Of a stretch of 64,000 nucleotides of DNA, positions 8,305 to 15,989 are shown piece after piece (position 1 is the stretch's first letter; each line of letters starts with the position of its first letter). The stretch is from Mesorhizobium sp. (GTDB taxonomy: Bacteria > Pseudomonadota > Alphaproteobacteria > Rhizobiales > Rhizobiaceae). The translations under genes were made by a program, and so were the position numbers. The stretch covers positions 62,001-126,000 of the forward strand of contig NZ_SUGA01000015.1 in NCBI RefSeq assembly GCF_004963255.1, written 5' to 3'. A model generated the notes under the pieces. That model was not told the DNA's origin. It did no database searches and saw only the letters and a list, made by a program, of their open reading frames with translations.

Positions 8305-9311
8305 CAGGCTGTTTCCCTCACTGGCAAGGAATCGTTGGACGGATCGGCGATCTGCAGGCGGCGGTCGCGGCCGAGCCAGAGCTTGACGGTGAGCCTTGCC
8401 TCGTTGCCGCCGCGCGGCTCGAATTCTTGGCTGTCCTCGAGGTCGAGGCCGGCCTCCGCGAACCAATCGGACATCTGCCGGTCGGAGAAGCCCAGCCGCA
8501 TATGGGCGTGCTGATCGCGCAGGAATTCGAGATTATGCGGCGCGAAGTCGACGACAATCAGCCGGCCCGATGGCCTGAGCAGCCGCGCCGCTTCGGCGAT
8601 GGCGCGGGCGGGATCGTCGAGATAATGCAGCACCTGGTGAATGGTGACGAGATCGAAGGCGTTGCGCTCGACCGGCGGCGAGAAAATATCGCCCTGGCGA
8701 ACCTGCGCATTGGCGATACCGGCCTTGTCGAGATTGGCGCGCGCCACCGTCAGCATCTCGCGCGACATGTCGATGCCGACACCGCGCCGGTAGAGCGGCG
8801 CGAAGATTTCGAGCAGCCGGCCCGTGCCGGTGCCGAGGTCGAGCATCGACTGGAACGGCCGCTTGCCGACAAGCTTGACGAGCGCCGCTTCGACCGCGCG
8901 GTCCGGCACATGCAGCGAGCGGATATGATCCCAGCTCGCAGCATTCTCGGAGAAATATTCGGCGGCCCGGTCCTGCCGCTTGCGCTTCACTGCCGCCAGC
9001 CGCTCGAGATCGCGCACCACCTGCGGATCGGCCTCGCTGATGCCGGAGACCACACGCTGCACGAAATCGCGCGAATTATCCGTATCGGTCAGCCGGAAGA
9101 AGGCCCAGGACCCTTCCTGGTAGCGGCCGATCAGCCCTGCATCGAGCAGCAGCTTCAGATGGCGTGAGACGCGGGGCTGCGACTGTCCGAGTATCTCGGT
9201 GAGGTCGGAGACGGTGAGATCGCCCCGCGAAAGCAGCACGAGGATGCGCAGCCGGCTGGATTCGGCCGCCGCCTTCAATGTATCTACCATTGTGTCGAGC
9301 GAGACATGCAT
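8304..9311 (-). CDS. ArsR-type regulator fused to a SAM-dependent methyltransferase domain (SahR-like)
   Basis: A 335-residue two-domain protein. Residues about 5-85 are an ArsR winged helix (QSQPRVSRHLKLL recognition region near 43-55). Residues about 120-320 are a methyltransferase fold with motif I LDLGTGTGR at 157-165. In other proteobacteria such fusions, called SahR, sense S-adenosyl-homocysteine and repress methionine-cycle genes; the coupling to metF here agrees. The typical metal cysteines of ArsR proteins (CVC) are absent from the recognition helix. The ATG at 9311 was chosen; a second at 9290 is possible and neither has a strong ribosome site. A near-palindrome upstream is a probable autoregulatory operator. 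Confidence 0.85.
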   Translation of the reverse strand: MHVSLDTMVDTLKAAAESSRLRILVLLSRGDLTVSDLTEILGQSQPRVSRHLKLLLDAGLIGRYQEGSWAFFRLTDTDNSRDFVQRVVSGISEADPQVVRDLERLAAVKRKRQDRAAEYFSENAASWDHIRSLHVPDRAVEAALVKLVGKRPFQSMLDLGTGTGRLLEIFAPLYRRGVGIDMSREMLTVARANLDKAGIANAQVRQGDIFSPPVERNAFDLVTIHQVLHYLDDPARAIAEAARLLRPSGRLIVVDFAPHNLEFLRDQHAHMRLGFSDRQMSDWFAEAGLDLEDSQEFEPRGGNEARLTVKLWLGRDRRLQIADPSNDSLPVRETA

Positions 9312-9330
9312 GAGCGGGCTCTCGTTGAAA

Positions 9331-9352
9331 GATATAAAGATATGTTTATGTC
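9331..9352. promoter_or_regulatory. Near-palindromic operator candidate of the ArsR-methyltransferase regulator
   Basis: The 16-bp core ATAAAGATATGTTTAT (9334-9349) equals its own complement except at one symmetric base pair, and the outer bases extend it to 22 bp with one more mismatch. It starts 19 bases upstream of the regulator's start codon and in the divergent gap before trmO. ArsR-family operators are AT-rich palindromes of this kind, and I recall SahR sites in Rhizobiales with AAAGATAT half-sites. Confidence 0.55.
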
Positions 9353-9451
9353 GATTTTGAAACCCTGGCAAGCGCTATGTCGCTTCCGGACAAGAAAATG
9401 GCGCAGCCGTGATCCGCGCCTGGCAGACGGTTCTTGCGCGGAGTGAAGAGC

Positions 9452-9958
9452 ATGTTTGAGGCGCGCGAAGGTGAAACGCTGCTTGCGGCCGATCCGGCGG
9501 AGTTGCGGCCGGACGGCCACGTCGTCTTTATCGGCCGCATCGTCTCGCCCTGGGTCAGCCGCGAGGACTGCCCCAAGAACATGCGCGCCGCTCGCGAATC
9601 CGGGCGGGCCGCAACCGTCCTGATCGACGAGCCCTATCGCCCGGGGCTGCGAAACCTGGAACGCGCCAGCCACGTCGTCATCCTGTCCTGGCTGCATCAC
9701 GCGCCGCGCAATCTGATCGTCCAGAAGCCGCGCCATGCGGCCGAATCGAAAGGCGTTTTCTCGCTGCGCTCCCCTGCCCGGCCGAATCCCGTCGGCCTGC
9801 ATGTGGCGAAGCTTGTCACGCTCGACATCGCGGCCGGACGGATCGCCATCGACGCCATCGACGTGCTCGACGGCACGCCGGTCATCGACATCAAGCCCTA
9901 TTACGCTTCAACCGATGCCTTTCCCGAAGCGACCATCGCAGGACGCGACGACAAATGA
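9452..9958 (+). CDS. trmO: tRNA (N6-threonylcarbamoyladenosine37-N6)-methyltransferase TrmO
   Basis: A 168-residue protein of the TsaA/UPF0066 family. Diagnostic stretches are FIGRIVSPW near residue 25, SPARPNPVGLH near 108-118 and the C-terminal DVLDGTPVIDIKPY near 138-151. It methylates t6A37 of certain tRNAs using SAM. The ATG at 9452 has GGAGTG eight bases upstream; a TTG at 9434 would add six residues. Its stop overlaps the start of the next gene (ATGA), so the two form a small operon. Confidence 0.88.
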   Translation: MFEAREGETLLAADPAELRPDGHVVFIGRIVSPWVSREDCPKNMRAARESGRAATVLIDEPYRPGLRNLERASHVVILSWLHHAPRNLIVQKPRHAAESKGVFSLRSPARPNPVGLHVAKLVTLDIAAGRIAIDAIDVLDGTPVIDIKPYYASTDAFPEATIAGRDDK

Positions 9959-10269
9959 GCGCCCCCACCGGCCGCCGCCGCGCCATCGCCAAGGCGCTGA
10001 CCGCGCTTCTTCCGCTCGCGCCCTATGCCGACATGGAAAAGATCCGCGCCGACGCCGGCTCGGTGCACATGAAGACCCTGCCGCCGACGATTGCGGTGTG
10101 GCTGGCCACCATCGCCCACGTCCGCCATGCCCATACCGATTATGAAAAGCTGCTCGCCGAGGGCTACGACCGGGATTCGGCGCGCTTCTTCGTTATCGAG
10201 CAGACCAATGTGGTGCTCACCCGCTGGCGCGCGACAAGGCTGCTCGAGGAAGACGACGAGGATGAGTGA
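9955..10269 (+). CDS. DUF2293 domain protein
   Basis: A 104-residue protein recognised as DUF2293 from its central block LPPTIAVWLATIAHVRH (about 42-58), followed by HTDYEKLLAEGYDRDSAR. It is basic at the N-terminus and ends in an acidic tail (EEDDEDE). Function unknown. It overlaps trmO by four bases (ATGA), so it is co-translated with a tRNA-modifying enzyme, which hints at a nucleic-acid-related role but proves nothing. Confidence 0.82.
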   Translation: MSAPTGRRRAIAKALTALLPLAPYADMEKIRADAGSVHMKTLPPTIAVWLATIAHVRHAHTDYEKLLAEGYDRDSARFFVIEQTNVVLTRWRATRLLEEDDEDE

Positions 10270-10353
10270 GGCCAAGCGGCGCCTTCTGCCTGGCTCTACT
10301 GCATCCGCAACCGGAAGCTAGCCTGCCTTGCCGACGATCGAGGGAGGAATGAA

Positions 10354-11313
10354 ATGAGCCAGGCAGCCGCCACGCCAGCCAAGCGGTTACCCTTTCTCTC
10401 CGAACGCCACATCGACCCGCATGCCTATCCCGACGGCGTCGCCTTCCACGACGGGCAATATCTGCCGATGTCGCAGGCCAAAATCTCGGTGCTGGACTGG
10501 GGATTTCTGCATTCCGACGCCACCTACGACACGGTCCATGTCTGGGACGGCCGCTTCTTCCGCCTCGACCTGCATCTCGACCGGTTCTTCGGCGGGCTGG
10601 AGAAGCTGCGCATGACGATCCCGTTCGATCGCGACGGCGTTTCGGAGATCCTGCACAATTGCGTCGCGCTGTCGGGCCATCGCGCGGCCTATGTCGAGAT
10701 GCTATGCACGCGCGGCGCCTCGCCGACCTTCAGCCGCGACCCGCGCCAGGCGATCAACCGCTTCATGGCTTTCGCCGTCCCCTTCGGCTCGGTCGCCAAT
10801 GCCGAGCAATTGCGCACCGGCCTTCATGTCGCGATCAGCGACAAGGTCCGCATTCCGCCGGCCTCGATCGATCCTTCGATCAAGAACTACCATTGGCTCG
10901 ATCTGGTCCGTGGCCTTTACGATGCCTATGACCGTGGCGCCGACACCGCGCTCGTCCTCGACTTCAATGGCAATGTCGCCGAAGGCCCGGGCTTCAACGT
11001 CTTCTGCGTCACGGACGGCAGGCTCACGACGCCCGCCGTCGGCGTGTTGCCCGGCATCACGCGCCGCACCGTCTTCGACCTGTGCGCCGAAATCGGCCTC
11101 GCCGTCAAAGCGGAAGCGATCGGCGTCGCCGCTCTCAGAGGCGCCGACGAGGTCTTCATCACCTCGACCGCCGGCGGCATCGTGCCGGTCACCACGATCG
11201 ACGGCGCGCCGGTCGCCGGCGGCAAGGTCGGTCCGATCACCGAGCGGTTGATGGCGCTCTACTGGAAAAGGCATGAGGATCCCGCCTGGTCAAGTGCGGT
11301 GCATTATCCCTGA
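10354..11313 (+). CDS. Class IV PLP aminotransferase (D-amino acid / branched-chain type)
   Basis: A 319-residue fold-IV aminotransferase. The Schiff-base lysine is K177 in DPSIKNYHW, the N-terminal LDWGFLHSDATYDT (47-60) fits the substrate loop, and the C-terminal GITRRTVFDL and FITSTAGGIVPV blocks match the cofactor phosphate region. Members act as D-amino-acid transaminase, branched-chain aminotransferase or aminodeoxychorismate lyase; sequence alone does not settle it, and the first is my mild preference. A strong GGGAGGAATGAA precedes the ATG. No operon partner is evident. Confidence 0.85.
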   Translation: MSQAAATPAKRLPFLSERHIDPHAYPDGVAFHDGQYLPMSQAKISVLDWGFLHSDATYDTVHVWDGRFFRLDLHLDRFFGGLEKLRMTIPFDRDGVSEILHNCVALSGHRAAYVEMLCTRGASPTFSRDPRQAINRFMAFAVPFGSVANAEQLRTGLHVAISDKVRIPPASIDPSIKNYHWLDLVRGLYDAYDRGADTALVLDFNGNVAEGPGFNVFCVTDGRLTTPAVGVLPGITRRTVFDLCAEIGLAVKAEAIGVAALRGADEVFITSTAGGIVPVTTIDGAPVAGGKVGPITERLMALYWKRHEDPAWSSAVHYP

Positions 11314-11376
11314 CCTGCCAGCCAAATAATTCCGGCGCCGCCTCTGGAAAAAAGCCGAAAGCGCCGTACATGCAGC

Positions 11377-11396
11377 AAGCGGAGTAACCTCCGCTT
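11377..11396. terminator. Hairpin downstream of the class IV aminotransferase
   Basis: A perfect 8-bp stem AAGCGGAG / CTCCGCTT around a TAAC loop, 63 bases after the stop codon. There is no T-run, so it may be a weak terminator or an RNA-stabilising hairpin. Confidence 0.4.
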
Positions 11397-11420
11397 ACAT
11401 CCGGAATACATCGCCCCTAA

Positions 11421-11466
11421 GGCAATCCCAGGAAAAGCGCACAGCCGTTTTCCGTCCGGAATTGCG
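11421..11466. repeat. Short imperfect palindromic repeat, copy 1
   Basis: An imperfect palindrome with arms GGCAATCCCAGGAAAA and TTTTCCGTCCGGAATTGC. A matching copy in opposite orientation is at 46545-46589. It lies in the gap between the aminotransferase and SDR genes. Confidence 0.6.
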
Positions 11467-11538
11467 CAAAACAAACACTTGGAGTGTCCGGCGATTCTGA
11501 GAGGCGCTGCACCGCTCCAACGGCAAGGATCACAGATC

Positions 11539-12381
11539 ATGACAAGCAAGGTTTGGTTCATCACCGGATCGTCGAAGGGCTTTGGCCGCGTCTGGGCCGA
11601 GGCCGCGCTCGCCCGCGGCGACCGCGTCGCCGCCACCGCACGCGATGCCGGCACGCTCGCCGATCTAGTCGAGAAATATGGCGACAACATCGCCGCCCTG
11701 AAGCTCGACGTCACCGACAAGCGGGCGGTCGACGCCGCGATCGCCGAAGCGCACAAGCGGTTCGGCCGGCTCGACGTCGTCATCAACAATGCCGGTTACG
11801 GCCATTTCGGCGCCATCGAGGAGGTCACCGAGCAGGAGGCCCGCGACCAGATCGAGACCAACGTCTTTGGCGCGCTCTGGGTCACCCAGGCGGCGCTGCC
11901 CATCATGCGCGCGCAGCGCTCCGGCCACATCATCCAGATCTCTTCGATCGGCGGCGTCAATGCCTTTGCCTCGATCGGTCTCTACCACGCCTCGAAATGG
12001 GCGCTGGAAGCATTCAGCCAGTCGCTCAGCCAGGAGGTCGGCCAGTTCGGGATCCACGTCACACTGGTCGAGCCCGGCGGCTTCTCCACAGACTGGGCCG
12101 GGCCATCGGCCAAGATTTCCAAGCCGATGGACGTCTATGAGCCGGTCCGCGCGGCGATGGCCGAGCGCCGCAGCCGTTCCGTCGCCGGCGATCCGCAAGC
12201 GACCGGCCCGGCAATGTTGGCGATCGTCGATGCCGCCGAGCCGCCGCTCCGGGTCTTCTTCGGCGATGGCGGCCTGCCGATGATCAAGCAGGAATACGCC
12301 AATCGCATCGCCACTTGGGAAGAGTGGGATGATGTTTCGGTGATGGCGCAAGGCGCCAACAAGAACCGCAAGGCGGCCTGA
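11539..12381 (+). CDS. Short-chain dehydrogenase/reductase
   Basis: A 280-residue classical SDR. The cofactor motif TGSSKGFG is at 9-16, NNAG at 83-86, and the catalytic Ser-Tyr-Lys set is S136 (or S135), Y149 and K153 in LYHASK. The glycine motif with SSK and the absence of an acidic residue after beta-2 allow NADP(H) use, though this is uncertain. Substrate unknown. AAGGATCACAGATC precedes the ATG at 11539; the upstream in-frame codons belong to a repeat. Downstream is an inverted-repeat element. Confidence 0.88.
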   Translation: MTSKVWFITGSSKGFGRVWAEAALARGDRVAATARDAGTLADLVEKYGDNIAALKLDVTDKRAVDAAIAEAHKRFGRLDVVINNAGYGHFGAIEEVTEQEARDQIETNVFGALWVTQAALPIMRAQRSGHIIQISSIGGVNAFASIGLYHASKWALEAFSQSLSQEVGQFGIHVTLVEPGGFSTDWAGPSAKISKPMDVYEPVRAAMAERRSRSVAGDPQATGPAMLAIVDAAEPPLRVFFGDGGLPMIKQEYANRIATWEEWDDVSVMAQGANKNRKAA

Positions 12382-12407
12382 CCGCGAGGGTTGGACCTGG
12401 ACCGGCC

Positions 12408-12552
12408 GAGGCATGTTGAGGTTCAGGTCAGGGCGAGTCGAGAACGGTAGGTTCCGAGAACCGGGACGGAGCGTGCGTTTTGACACGTGAGTACCGGAAG
12501 TGCAGGAACCTGCCGTTCGCAGGCCGGCCTCACCTGAATATCAGCAAGCCTC
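12408..12552. repeat. MITE-like element with terminal inverted repeats, copy 1
   Basis: An element of about 145 bp whose ends are inverted repeats of each other (GAGGCATGTTGAGGTTCAGG at the left, the related complement ending GCCTC at the right). The same element is at 43911-44059. Shared interior blocks include GAGAACCGG, CACCTGAA and GCAGGCCGGC. No transposase is encoded. Its right end reaches into the stop codon of the MOSC gene. Confidence 0.7.
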
Positions 12553-13177
12553 AGCGATAGATCCACTGCTCCGGCACCCGCACGGAAATCTCTTCACCGG
12601 CCCGAATGATGCCCGGCTTCTCGACCCAGGCGACGAGGCCGCGCAGCCGTTTCGCCTCCTTGGGAAAGAGCAGCGCGGTGGCATCGCTATCCAGGGCGCC
12701 GACATGCTCGGCGATCGACAGTCCGGCAAAGCGGCACGGCTTGTTCTGGCCATCGACCTTGAGCGTCACACCGCCCTTGAAGAACATCAGCGAGCCGGCC
12801 GGCAGCATCGACAGATGCGGCACGCCTTCGACCACGAGATTGGCGCCGATCCACTCCGGCCTGATTTCCGCGAGGCCCATGCGCTGCGCGACAATGGCAA
12901 CTTCATCGGCGGCGACCAGCGACAATTGCCGCTCGTTGCGCATCTCGGTGCCGCGCGGATACCAGGGCTCGCGCCCGCCCGAACGCCGCGTTGCCCCCGC
13001 ATGGAAGTCGCCTGCGATACCGTCGAAGCCAAGCCGCAGTTCCTCGACCGCCCTCGTCTCGAAATGATCGTGCGGGGCAGCATAGAGCGCCGTTGCCTTG
13101 GCCGCGAGCTTGCGGCCCGGCACGATGTCAACCGCCGGTTCCGCCATGGGAAAAAGGTCCAGCTTCGTTTCCTGCAT
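12551..13177 (-). CDS. MOSC domain protein
   Basis: A 208-residue MOSC-domain protein, a fold linked to molybdenum-cofactor sulfurases. The conserved cysteine is C148 in NKPCRF, preceded by the GANLVVEG block near 111-118. Stand-alone MOSC proteins are thought to carry sulfur for metal-sulfur cluster formation or to act in N-oxide reduction (YiiM/YcbX type). No molybdoenzyme gene is adjacent. The stop codon overlaps the end of a repeat element. Confidence 0.85.
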   Translation of the reverse strand: MQETKLDLFPMAEPAVDIVPGRKLAAKATALYAAPHDHFETRAVEELRLGFDGIAGDFHAGATRRSGGREPWYPRGTEMRNERQLSLVAADEVAIVAQRMGLAEIRPEWIGANLVVEGVPHLSMLPAGSLMFFKGGVTLKVDGQNKPCRFAGLSIAEHVGALDSDATALLFPKEAKRLRGLVAWVEKPGIIRAGEEISVRVPEQWIYR

Positions 13178-13359
13178 GCCGCTGGTCTAAAGGTGCCGAA
13201 GAATGCGGTCCAGTCGAAAGCGCTGATGATCCGATCACGCCGCTTGATGGCAATCACGATCTTCTTACCGCGAATCCCTTTCGCTGGCCGCGGCAAGTCG
13301 CAATGCTGCCGCGCTGGCCGAATAGACGATCGCGCGCGCAATCGGGAGGAGGCCCGATC

Positions 13360-13926
13360 TTGCAGGTTGGACACGCAATCGCAGCACTCTGGCTTTTCTG
13401 GGCGGTATCCTGGGTCCTTGCCGCTGCCTGGGCAGATCCCGCGCAAAAGCGCGCCGATCTCAAATCAGAGGCGCGCTATGGTGTCCTTTGGCTTACCGGC
13501 ACCGTGCTGATGTTCGTGCCGGCGCATGGCTATATCGGCCGGCTGCGGCTCTGGACGCCGACGCTCACCGAGGCCTGGATCTGCGTTGCCCTGATCGCGC
13601 TCGGCATCGCCTTCGCCTGGTGGGCGCGCCTGCATCTTGGGCGGCTGTGGTCGGCCAACGTCACCGCCAAGGCCGATCATCGCGTGGTCGATACCGGCCC
13701 CTATGGCCTTGTCCGCCACCCGATCTACACCGGCCTGCTGCTGTCGATCCTCGCCACGGCGGCCGTCAAAGGCACGATATGGGGTATCGCGGGCGCGGCG
13801 CTGCTGGTCGTCGGCGTCGTCGTCAAGGCGAGGCTGGAAGAAAGCTTCCTGCGCGGCGAGCTCGGCCCGGCCTATGACGACTATGCCAGGCGCGTGCCGA
13901 TGCTGATGCCGTTCGCGCCGGCGTGA
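13360..13926 (+). CDS. Isoprenylcysteine carboxyl methyltransferase-like membrane protein
   Basis: A 188-residue integral membrane protein with about five hydrophobic segments. The C-terminal half carries the ICMT/PEMT-family signature GPYGLVRHPIYTG (about 113-125) and the later EESFLRGELG and YDDYARRVP pair that binds SAM in this family. The true substrate in bacteria is usually unknown. A TTG start at 13360 was chosen because AGGAGG lies eight bases upstream and no ATG or GTG fits; longer frames upstream read through unrelated sequence. Confidence 0.82.
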   Translation: MQVGHAIAALWLFWAVSWVLAAAWADPAQKRADLKSEARYGVLWLTGTVLMFVPAHGYIGRLRLWTPTLTEAWICVALIALGIAFAWWARLHLGRLWSANVTAKADHRVVDTGPYGLVRHPIYTGLLLSILATAAVKGTIWGIAGAALLVVGVVVKARLEESFLRGELGPAYDDYARRVPMLMPFAPA

Positions 13927-13941
13927 CGCGGCGGGATGGCT

Positions 13942-15063
13942 TTACAGCATTCTGAGCAGCGCGCCCCCAATCGAATAGCCGGCGCCGAAGGCGCAGATCA
14001 GGCCGAAATCGCCAGCCTTCATGTCGGCATGGTTCTCGGACAGCGCCACGATCGCGCCGGCGCCGGCGGTGTTGCCGAGCCGCTCCAGCACGATGGGCGC
14101 GCGGTCATGGTCGACGTCGTGGCCGAAGGACAATTTCAGGATCATCGCATTCATGCGCGCATTGGCCTGGTGCAGCCAGAAGCGACGGATGCCTTCCGGC
14201 GTCAGCCCGTGCTCGGCCAGGAATTCGACGATGAACTTCTGGCCAGCGACGGTGACTTCCTTGAACACCTTGTTGCCGACCTGCTTGATCAGGTTGCCTT
14301 CTAGGTTGATCATGTAGGGATCCTCCTGGGCGGTGCGCGTGTAATAGCCGAGATTGGTGCGGATGTTGTTCGACATCTGCGTCCAGGTGCGCGTGTCGAG
14401 CACCTCGAAACGCCCAGGCCGCTTCTCGCCTTGCGCCAACCCCTCGACGACCATGGCGACCGAGGCATCGCCGAAGATGAAATGCGTCTGCCGGTCGCGG
14501 AAGTTGAGATGGCCGGTGATGATCTCCGGCGTCGACACCAGGACGCGTTTGTGCGCCCCTGCCCTCACCAGGTTGACGGCAACATGCAGCGCCGCTGCCG
14601 CCGAAGAGCAGCCCAGCCCCATGTCAAAGCCAGCGCCTTTGGTGCCCAGCGCCTCCTGCATCTCGATGGCAATCGCGGGATAGGGCCGCTGATGGTGCGA
14701 GGCCGAGCAGATCACCAGGTCGATGTCTGACCCATCGACGCCTGCATGGGCAAGCGCCTTCCTGGCCGAGGCGATGCCGAACTCCGCCTCCAATGACAGC
14801 GCGTCGTCCGGCCGCGCCGGAATGCGCGGCGACATGCGGGTCGGATCGAGGATGCCCTCGCGCTCGATGACATGGCGGCTCTTGACCCCCGAGGCATGCA
14901 CGATGAAGTCGCTGTCCGATTTCTGCAGGGGCGTCTCGCCGGTATCGGCACGGCGCGCATTCTCGGTGTCGACCCAACTGTTGAAGCTTGCGACCAGCTC
15001 CTCATTGGTGATGACGGGTTCAGGGATTTCGGCGCCGATGCCGCTGATGATGACGCGATGCAT
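13942..15063 (-). CDS. Beta-ketoacyl-ACP synthase III-like (FabH family)
   Basis: A 373-residue thiolase-fold condensing enzyme, longer than the usual 320-residue FabH. The catalytic triad is in place: C152 in MGLGCSSAA, H298 in WLHQAN and N331 in LGNTAGAG. It likely joins an acyl-CoA starter to malonyl-ACP, but the extended N-terminus and lack of fatty-acid genes nearby suggest a secondary KAS III. The ATG at 15063 is preferred to a TTG two codons upstream. It converges on the ICMT-like gene, 15 bases apart. Confidence 0.87.
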   Translation of the reverse strand: MHRVIISGIGAEIPEPVITNEELVASFNSWVDTENARRADTGETPLQKSDSDFIVHASGVKSRHVIEREGILDPTRMSPRIPARPDDALSLEAEFGIASARKALAHAGVDGSDIDLVICSASHHQRPYPAIAIEMQEALGTKGAGFDMGLGCSSAAAALHVAVNLVRAGAHKRVLVSTPEIITGHLNFRDRQTHFIFGDASVAMVVEGLAQGEKRPGRFEVLDTRTWTQMSNNIRTNLGYYTRTAQEDPYMINLEGNLIKQVGNKVFKEVTVAGQKFIVEFLAEHGLTPEGIRRFWLHQANARMNAMILKLSFGHDVDHDRAPIVLERLGNTAGAGAIVALSENHADMKAGDFGLICAFGAGYSIGGALLRML

Positions 15064-15181
15064 GTCCAATCCGTCCGAGGGGAGGCAAGTGGTGCCGAGG
15101 CAAGGCGCTACACTTGTCGCATTTGCCCGGTTTATTCCAGCTTAATTCGACAACCAGCGCTGGCATTCAGGTGGTGGATGC

Positions 15182-15949
15182 TCAAGCGCGTTTGGCGACG
15201 ATGAAGATACGCGGGAAGCGCAACAGCACCTTGCCGTTCGCGGTTTTCGGATAGGCCTTGGCGATCTTGGCGGTATAGCTGTCGAGGAACAGCTTCTTCT
15301 CATCCGCGTCGAGCGGATCGAGGAAGGGCTTCAACCCGGTCGACTTGACCCACTCGACGATCGCTTCGGCGTCGGCCAGCGGATGGTTATAGATCGTGTG
15401 CCAGATGTCGAGCCGGTCGGCGAGCGGCGACAACAGATCATAGTAGAACGACACCGGCGGCAGCGGCCCGCGGGCCGCGCCCTCGAGCTTGGCTGCGAAC
15501 GGCACTTCCGCAGCGGTCTCGCGCATCAGCTGATGCGAGGCTTCGCCGAGATTGTCCGGCATTTGAACCGCCAGAGCGCCGCCCGGCGCCAGCAATCCCA
15601 TCAGCCGTTGGAACACAGCCGGATGGTCCGGCAGCCACTGGAAGACGGCATTGGCGAAGATCACGTCGACGGGATGCTCTGGCTGCCAGTTGGCGGCGTC
15701 CGCCAGCTCGAAATTGACATTCGGCAGCCGCGCCCGCGCCTTCTCGATCATGTCGGGGGAGGTGTCGAAGCCGCTCACCTGCGCATCCGGCCAGCGCTCG
15801 ACCAGAAGCTCGGTCGAGTTGCCCGGGCCGCAGCCGATGTCGATGACGCGGCGCGGAAAATCGACCGGGACCTGTACAACTAGATCTCGCGCCGGCCGCG
15901 TGCGCTCGTCCTCGAACTTCAGATATTGGGCGGCGGACCAGTCAGCCAT
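15182..15949 (-). CDS. tam: Trans-aconitate 2-methyltransferase
   Basis: A 255-residue SAM-dependent methyltransferase. The N-terminal W-S-A-x-Q-Y-x-K-F-E-D-E-R-T-R-P block (4-19) is characteristic of Tam, and motif I IDIGCGPGNS is at about 36-45. Tam esterifies trans-aconitate, a spontaneous isomer of cis-aconitate that inhibits aconitase. The start lies 40 bases after the ettA stop on the same strand, so the two may be co-transcribed. Confidence 0.92.
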   Translation of the reverse strand: MADWSAAQYLKFEDERTRPARDLVVQVPVDFPRRVIDIGCGPGNSTELLVERWPDAQVSGFDTSPDMIEKARARLPNVNFELADAANWQPEHPVDVIFANAVFQWLPDHPAVFQRLMGLLAPGGALAVQMPDNLGEASHQLMRETAAEVPFAAKLEGAARGPLPPVSFYYDLLSPLADRLDIWHTIYNHPLADAEAIVEWVKSTGLKPFLDPLDADEKKLFLDSYTAKIAKAYPKTANGKVLLRFPRIFIVAKRA

Positions 15950-15989
15950 TGGACAACCTCGCTCTGTTCGCCGCCCCTTCGGACCGATG

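Noticed and set aside
12400..12486. Start of a minus-strand reading frame inside the MITE-like element
   Set aside because: Similar short translations occur in both element copies because of the repeat itself; there is no ribosome site and the frame continues as an SDR shadow.
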